DNA of 64,000 nt, taken from positions 222,708 through 286,707 of the forward strand of contig CAMCTJ010000001.1 in NCBI GenBank assembly GCA_945878405.1, read 5' to 3'. A program made the position numbers and the translations under genes. The notes under the pieces were generated by a model. It did not search any database. It was not told the origin of the DNA and saw only the letters and a list, made by a program, of their open reading frames with translations. Each line of letters opens with the position of its first letter. The stretch's first letter is position 1. Positions 59,685 through 64,000 of this stretch are shown piece by piece. This DNA is from Bdellovibrio sp. ZAP7. GTDB taxonomy: Bacteria; Bdellovibrionota; FAC87; UBA2466.

Positions 59685-60767
59685 ATGAGAAAGTTTTTAT
59701 TTTTGGTTTTGGTTTTGAGTGCGGTGGGGATGGGGGAGAAGCGTGCTGAGCCCCCCAGCCCAACGGAAAAACCCGATGACACAAAGGACAGAAAAGTAGG
59801 GGAGGGGCTTTCCGACAAGACCAGCGACGTTCTGGGTTCCACGACTGATCTAGAACAAAATTTAGATACTCCTGATTTTAAGGAAAAGATTGAAGACCTA
59901 AGTCCTCAAGAAAAAGAGGAGCTGAAAACAGAAATTAAGAAAAGACAATTAAACACTGTGGATAATGAGCAGAAACAGCGATTCGAGCATGTTCTGAAGC
60001 TCCTCGACAAGAACGAAAAGGAAGTAACTCACTCGTCAACGGCTTCATCTAAACCCACCGGCACGACCCTGCAAACAACAGGAGGAAAAGTAATTGGGAG
60101 GGATGGAAAAATTGACGTTTACAAATTGCCCGGCGGTTTTGAAGTTCACCTGGATCCGCAAGGGAGAAAAACAATCGATGGGCAACCACTCGTAGTCATT
60201 GGAAAAGAAGGGGCTACGGTTATGGATGGTCTTTTTCCTGCCAGTGCTTTTGGTTTGCAAGTGGGTGGTAAGGGAGAAATCTCAATTGATCCAAAACCCA
60301 GCACGCTGACCGTTTCGGGAAGTAATGGGCCCAAAATAAATAGTGCTGTTCCGGTGATTTTCAATGACAAGGGCGACGCCTTTGCTCGTCAGGGCGTGCT
60401 GGATGAAAAGGGCAGTCAGACTTTGTATTGGAACGAGAGCGGAAAAGTGAGAAGCATGTCTTACGAAGGCGGAGAGATTCAAGTAGATGTAAAACTGCCC
60501 CCAGGCCTTAAAACTACAACAAGTAGACACAGTCAGTACTTAACCGTAAACACCCCGGCGGCGGAGCGTCTCCCGTCTAGACCGGACACGCTCGAAACAT
60601 TCATGTTTTATTATGGAAACAATCGTCCAGAGCCTGAAGCATTGCCGGCGCCTGATAGTAGCACTACTACACCACAAGCCGCCTTGAGTGCTAGCGCATT
60701 TAAGCGCGCAGGTCGGTGTTTCACAACCCCCGATGGCAGGCGGGTGTGCCCAAATAAACCCCAATGA
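59685..60767 (+). CDS. Exported protein of unknown function
   Basis: Signal peptide MRKFLFLVLVLSAVGMGEKRA after ATG 59685, which has TAGGAG 6 bases upstream. Residues 20-140 are charged and helical (NLDTPDFKEKIEDLSPQEKEELKTEIKKRQ). The central 160 residues are beta-like and Gly-rich (DVYKLPGGFEVHLDPQGRKTIDGQPLVVIGKEG; GGKGEISIDPKPSTLTVSG) and could form a jelly-roll or beta-helix. A final CFTTPDGRRVCPNKP may hold a disulphide. It is not recognised. It follows the 101-aa protein closely and ends 14 bp from the convergent kinase-like gene. Confidence 0.6.
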   Translation: MRKFLFLVLVLSAVGMGEKRAEPPSPTEKPDDTKDRKVGEGLSDKTSDVLGSTTDLEQNLDTPDFKEKIEDLSPQEKEELKTEIKKRQLNTVDNEQKQRFEHVLKLLDKNEKEVTHSSTASSKPTGTTLQTTGGKVIGRDGKIDVYKLPGGFEVHLDPQGRKTIDGQPLVVIGKEGATVMDGLFPASAFGLQVGGKGEISIDPKPSTLTVSGSNGPKINSAVPVIFNDKGDAFARQGVLDEKGSQTLYWNESGKVRSMSYEGGEIQVDVKLPPGLKTTTSRHSQYLTVNTPAAERLPSRPDTLETFMFYYGNNRPEPEALPAPDSSTTTPQAALSASAFKRAGRCFTTPDGRRVCPNKPQ

Positions 60768-60781
60768 TTTCTCTTTAGTTT

Positions 60782-61609
60782 CTAATCCAGCTGCATTTCC
60801 CGTCTAAAAAACCTCCTCTTCCACTCCTGATTGTATTGCAGAAGGGGTGCAGGAGTTTCATCGATTTTCGTATGAAACATGGGATGCTCCGGGTTCCCAT
60901 CAACACCAGCTGGGTCAATTAAAAAAGCCTGATAGATCTTATCGCCACTCTGGTAATACGTTCCCTCTTTCGGTCGAGGCGCATTGGGGTTTAGTCTCGT
61001 CACTCGGAAAATCACATTCATGGGATGGGGATCGGGGTGTTTTTCAAGAATGGAAAGCATTCTGTCCGATAGCCACCTTTTCGCAGCTTCTGGCTCTGAC
61101 TTTAAGATTGAAGCTTCTTTTCCTGAACCAGCGACCACTCTCGTTCCGTATTTGTTCCGAGCCGCAAGCAGATCTTCCATCACCACAAAAAGACGGCGCT
61201 CGGCTCTACTGTTACCAGGCAAGAGGGAAACGCCGACGATTTCAGGTCCCCGGCCTTCGTCTCTCCACCGTTCCATCTGTTCGATGATTTTTGCCTGATA
61301 CTCCAGGGGGTCGGAAGGAAATGATTTTGTGACTACCGTGGATCCCCCCACGAGCGTGACTACGTTTACCCCGCCACTGTTTCCGCCGAGGCTGACCCCG
61401 CGACCCGTTGTCGCCACTTCTTCATCGATGGTTTTTTTCCACCCAGCAGGATCGCTTCCTTGAAAATACTTTTGAAAGGCCGCCTGTGAATTTGGCTGTG
61501 CAGAAAGTTTTCTGGTCAGCGCTACCAGCGTGTCCCTCACACAGCCAGCCTGCGACGGCGCTGGGGACACGAGCGCCGCTAATAAAAGAAATTTGAAAAT
61601 GAAATCCAT
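60782..61609 (-). CDS. Exported protein with a protein-kinase-like fold
   Basis: The start ATG 61609 is preceded by GGAGGAAGG, and a signal peptide (FIFKFLLLAALVSPAPSQAGC) follows. From about residue 75 the sequence has a kinase layout: a Gly-rich turn GGNSGGVNVVTL, Lys95 in STVVTKSF, Glu110 in AKIIEQMER, hinge-like FVVMEDL (residues 141-147), the loop HPDPHPMNV (191-199) with Asp193 and Asn198, and LIDPAGV with Asp232. The HxDPHPxN pattern is like ABC1/UbiB and choline-kinase families. A kinase needs ATP, yet this protein is exported; acting in another compartment or host, or as a pseudokinase, is possible. Confidence 0.55.
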   Translation of the reverse strand: MDFIFKFLLLAALVSPAPSQAGCVRDTLVALTRKLSAQPNSQAAFQKYFQGSDPAGWKKTIDEEVATTGRGVSLGGNSGGVNVVTLVGGSTVVTKSFPSDPLEYQAKIIEQMERWRDEGRGPEIVGVSLLPGNSRAERRLFVVMEDLLAARNKYGTRVVAGSGKEASILKSEPEAAKRWLSDRMLSILEKHPDPHPMNVIFRVTRLNPNAPRPKEGTYYQSGDKIYQAFLIDPAGVDGNPEHPMFHTKIDETPAPLLQYNQEWKRRFFRREMQLD

Positions 61610-61751
61610 GTCTAGCCTTCCTCCGGATCGATAAAAGAAAATCATCATACTAAAAACCGCTCATTTCAGGGACGCACGTAGAGTCAAAACAAGGGCAGAG
61701 CCCGATGAGCACTAGGCCAAACTTAAATGCCAGAATATAATGTTGGTCTGA

Positions 61752-62543
61752 ATGACACCGTTTTCTAGAACAGAAACTTTTACCGTGCTGAATATTTCGC
61801 TAGCTATTTCAAGCGTGTCCGATGCTTCGAAACGCTTGATCGACCTTGCTGAAAAGAACACGTCTGGTTATGTCTGTGCCCCGAGTGTCCACACCGTAAT
61901 GTTAGCGCAACAGTCACCTGAACTTGCGCAAGCCCTAAACAACTCCCTCATGAACTGTCCAGATGGACGACCCTTATCGTGGGTTGGCCGTATTCAAGGG
62001 TACAGCGATGCAGAGCAGGTTCGTGGCCCCGACCTAATGCTTGAGATATGTAAATCATCCGTTCCTAAAGAGCTTCGCCATTTTCTTTATGGCGGAAAGT
62101 CGGGAGTAGCTGAGAAATTAAAGAAAGGGCTCGAAGAAAGATTTCCGGGGATAAAAATTGTAGGAACCTGTAACCCCCCTTTCAGGCCTCTTGATGAAGT
62201 CGAAACAGCGCGGTTACGAAATACTCTGAAAGAAGTAAGGCCACATTTCATTTGGGTGGGACTGGGAACCCCTAAACAAGACCTGTTTTGTGCCAAGCAT
62301 GCCCACGATTTTGGGGCCGGAATTATGATTGCGGTAGGGGCAGCATTTGATTTTCACTCGGGCCAGCTCGCCGACTCTCCTGCCTGGGTTAGAAAGGCGG
62401 GACTTCAATGGCTCCATCGACTCATTCAGGAACCCAGACGCCTTTGGAAACGGTATCTCCTTCTTAATCCTCTCTTTATTTTTTGCGTGACCAAGGAGCT
62501 TTTTCAAAAATACATCTCAAGAAAGCGCGCGCCAAGAAAGTGA
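61752..62543 (+). CDS. WecB/TagA/CpsF family glycosyltransferase
   Basis: Transfers an N-acetyl-mannosaminyl or similar unit during exopolysaccharide or wall-glycan synthesis. YVCAPSVHTVMLAQQSPELAQALNNSLMNCPDGRPLSWVGRI has the catalytic Asp, VRGPDLMLEICKSSV follows, FLYGGKSGVAEKLKKGLEERFPGIKIVG and IWVGLGTPKQDLFCAKH are characteristic, and the closing region GAAFDFHSGQLADSPAWVRKAGLQWLHRLIQEPRRLWKRYL fits. The C-terminal hydrophobic/basic helix (NPLFIFCVTKELF) is typical for membrane binding. It stands alone, next to no polysaccharide genes. Confidence 0.93.
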   Translation: MTPFSRTETFTVLNISLAISSVSDASKRLIDLAEKNTSGYVCAPSVHTVMLAQQSPELAQALNNSLMNCPDGRPLSWVGRIQGYSDAEQVRGPDLMLEICKSSVPKELRHFLYGGKSGVAEKLKKGLEERFPGIKIVGTCNPPFRPLDEVETARLRNTLKEVRPHFIWVGLGTPKQDLFCAKHAHDFGAGIMIAVGAAFDFHSGQLADSPAWVRKAGLQWLHRLIQEPRRLWKRYLLLNPLFIFCVTKELFQKYISRKRAPRK

Positions 62544-62604
62544 GTCTCCCGATCAGGTTTCAGTGATGCGACCAAAACCTACTCACCTCATTCTTGAGGG
62601 GCGT

Positions 62605-62632
62605 TAAACTTACCCGGGTTTTTAGCCGATAA
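62605..62632 (+). promoter_or_regulatory. Sigma-28 (FliA)-like promoter
   Basis: TAAA (62605-62608) and a perfect GCCGATAA (62625-62632) stand 16 bases apart; the FliA consensus is TAAA-N15-GCCGATAA, so the spacing is one longer than usual. A 70-base leader then leads to the ribosome-binding site of the next gene. The -10 match is complete and lies in non-coding DNA. Whether a sigma-28 is encoded elsewhere cannot be seen here. Confidence 0.4.
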
Positions 62633-62714
62633 GACAGGGCTTAACTACGTGTATTCAGGTCCCCTTGGAGTGGCCCGAAACTTGTAGCTAAGTTTATTAA
62701 ATCTAAAGGATTTT

Positions 62715-64000
62715 ATGCTTTCACGGCGTGCACTCTTTATTTTCGGGGTATCCTTCGTTTTTGGAGGCGTTCCTGTTTTTTCTGAACACGAAGCCACGCC
62801 AACGAAACGTCCCAAAGTCCCTTCACGAACTTCCCAGTGTTCAAAAACTCAGTTTGAACAAACTTTTGGTTTGAATTCGCTGGAGACAGAACTCAAATCA
62901 AATACTGCTCAGAAAACTTCCCGACCTCTGGTGCCAGTGGAGTCCCTCACAGAGAAAAGATACGGCGGTGGGGGCATGGGAGCCTCTTGGGCCTATGACG
63001 TCGTCACGGCTTGGAGATACAAAGCGCCCGATGATCGCATTTTTCGTTTAGCTGTTTCAGATTCCCTTTCTTGTCTTGCGGAGGGCCAAGAAGGGTCTTC
63101 CAATGCTCTTTCATCTCTTCTCAACCAAGATGGAATATTTAATCAAGTACAGCCAAACGGTGGGAAATTAAAAAGGGATGGGACCGCTCGTCCGGAAGAT
63201 CTTTTGGTCTACCAGAAAATGCGCGAGCTCTTTGAAAATCTAAAAGCGGTGATGGCTAAGCATAAAGGCAAAAAAGAGTTTGCTGCTTTCTTTCAAGCCT
63301 TTTTCAAACAAATTCAAAAAAACGAAGAAAGCCTTCTTTCCAAAGAACCTAAACTCGAGCTTCACCCCGATCTTTTGAAAGAGATAGAAAAGCTTCGAAA
63401 AGAGGGCTCAGACGAGCTGCTTTCTTTTGTTACGGCATTTAGCAAAACACCCGAGTTTGATTATTGGCTTCACCCCATTCTCGCCAATTACTTTCGAAAA
63501 GCCGTAGGCGATCCGGCCTTTTCGTTAAAGCCGGGCGAAGGCATGACGCAAGCCCAGACGAGTGATCTGGGAAGAGAACTCCAGAAAATATTACAAGGGA
63601 CGCTCACCCCTGCAGATGTCAAAGGCCCAAGCCCCATTGATCCTCTTCAGACACAAGGGCGGGTTTCTTTCTCTCGGTCTGAAAACAGCGGCGAAGTTCA
63701 TCTAACCACGCCCTCAACTCGCGATCTTCTAGAGCCCGACTTGGAAACATTTCTGGGACGTCTTCGAAATCCGGATGAACGACAAACAAAGGCCGCGATT
63801 CAAGAGACAGCTCAGAAGCTTTCTCGTGCCTTCAACGATCGCAATCAGGCCACTGGGGAATCTCTCTCGCCAGAATTTTTGGCTTTGCGGGATGCCGCCC
63901 AGCATGTGCTTTCACAACTCTCAAATGACCCCACCGCAGCCGCACAAGCAACTAGCCTTGAAGGGGAAGATTCTTCTCGACGCAGAAACGAAACCGACCG
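62715..64000 (+). CDS. Exported protein of unknown function (truncated at the window end)
   Basis: ATG 62715 is preceded by AAAGGA, 5 bases away, and begins a signal peptide (MLSRRALFIFGVSFVFGG, cleaved near VFSEHEA). At least 428 residues follow without a stop. KRYGGGGMGASWAYDVVTAWRY is a Gly/aromatic patch; the remainder is helical and charged with many Lys/Glu (HKGKKEFAAFFQAFFKQIQKNEESLL) and later Ser/Thr/Gln-rich. No family recognised; the layout resembles the helical half of the 1860-aa exported protein. It is under the sigma-28-like promoter. Confidence 0.7.
   Translation, partial: MLSRRALFIFGVSFVFGGVPVFSEHEATPTKRPKVPSRTSQCSKTQFEQTFGLNSLETELKSNTAQKTSRPLVPVESLTEKRYGGGGMGASWAYDVVTAWRYKAPDDRIFRLAVSDSLSCLAEGQEGSSNALSSLLNQDGIFNQVQPNGGKLKRDGTARPEDLLVYQKMRELFENLKAVMAKHKGKKEFAAFFQAFFKQIQKNEESLLSKEPKLELHPDLLKEIEKLRKEGSDELLSFVTAFSKTPEFDYWLHPILANYFRKAVGDPAFSLKPGEGMTQAQTSDLGRELQKILQGTLTPADVKGPSPIDPLQTQGRVSFSRSENSGEVHLTTPSTRDLLEPDLETFLGRLRNPDERQTKAAIQETAQKLSRAFNDRNQATGESLSPEFLALRDAAQHVLSQLSNDPTAAAQATSLEGEDSSRRRNETD

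Noticed and set aside
1..64000. CRISPR array, IS elements, rRNA operon, prophage, or plasmid origin
   Set aside because: No regularly spaced repeats, transposase, integrase, 16S/23S signature or replication gene was found in any part of the window.

Overview
The window is densely packed bacterial chromosome of moderate GC, with two tRNA genes and no rRNA, IS element, integrase or CRISPR array. Gene content suggests a Gram-negative, probably of the Bdellovibrionota or a related deltaproteobacterial-type lineage. It has class I ribonucleotide reductase, a bactofilin, a TIGR02757-type protein, a CT398/DUF164 zinc-ribbon protein, SpoIID-type and AmiC-type wall enzymes, an outer-membrane beta-barrel, and very many small exported proteins with no recognisable family. 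This placement is inferred from gene families; no phylogenetic marker was compared.

Layout. 1-9.5 kb: RDD and rhomboid membrane proteins, a split transketolase, a Gln/Gly-rich exported protein, a SirB1-type protein, RadA and GlpK. 9.5-18.3 kb: a FliG-C-like orphan, TIGR02757 protein, RlmE, CoA-type Nudix hydrolase, HIT protein, NrdA-NrdB, bactofilin, and a lipoprotein with an HEXXH-like motif. 18.3-28.9 kb: outer-membrane barrel, tRNA-Phe, RdgB-Rph-AmiC facing a SpoIID-type protein and QueA, then an expanded macromolecular-synthesis operon (rpsU-yqeY-DNA glycosylase-dnaG-rpoD) and a CAU tRNA. 29-31.8 kb: exported proteins, including a periplasmic thioredoxin next to a papain-fold cysteine peptidase. 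31.8-44.8 kb: zinc-ribbon protein, RNase HI, a division/wall fragment (ftsW-murG-murC-murB), patatin, lytic transglycosylase, a large exported repeat protein, and an AmgK/MurU-like pair. Wall synthesis, recycling and remodelling genes are therefore concentrated here.

44.7-64 kb is the accessory part. It holds a Pro/Gln-rich exported protein, a di-iron oxygenase plus ferredoxin behind a clear sigma-70 promoter, and a HEPN/MNT toxin-antitoxin-like pair whose MNT protein carries an AbrB/MazE-like N-terminus. The start of that pair overlaps a perfect palindrome. A glycerate kinase follows. After it comes a run of Sec-exported proteins: an 1860-aa protein with a PD-(D/E)XK-like motif, a trypsin-like protease, a duplicated-repeat protein, a Cys/Gly-rich cytochrome c, several unknowns, and a predicted exported protein of kinase fold. 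A WecB/TagA/CpsF glycosyltransferase and a truncated exported protein preceded by a sigma-28-like promoter end the window.

The strongest leads are the AbrB-MNT/HEPN operon with its built-in operator and leaderless promoter, the exported kinase-fold protein, the 1860-aa exported nuclease-like protein, the oxygenase/ferredoxin operon, and the very tight packing of convergent genes. Nearly all convergent pairs overlap or abut at their 3' ends, leaving no room for intrinsic terminators.
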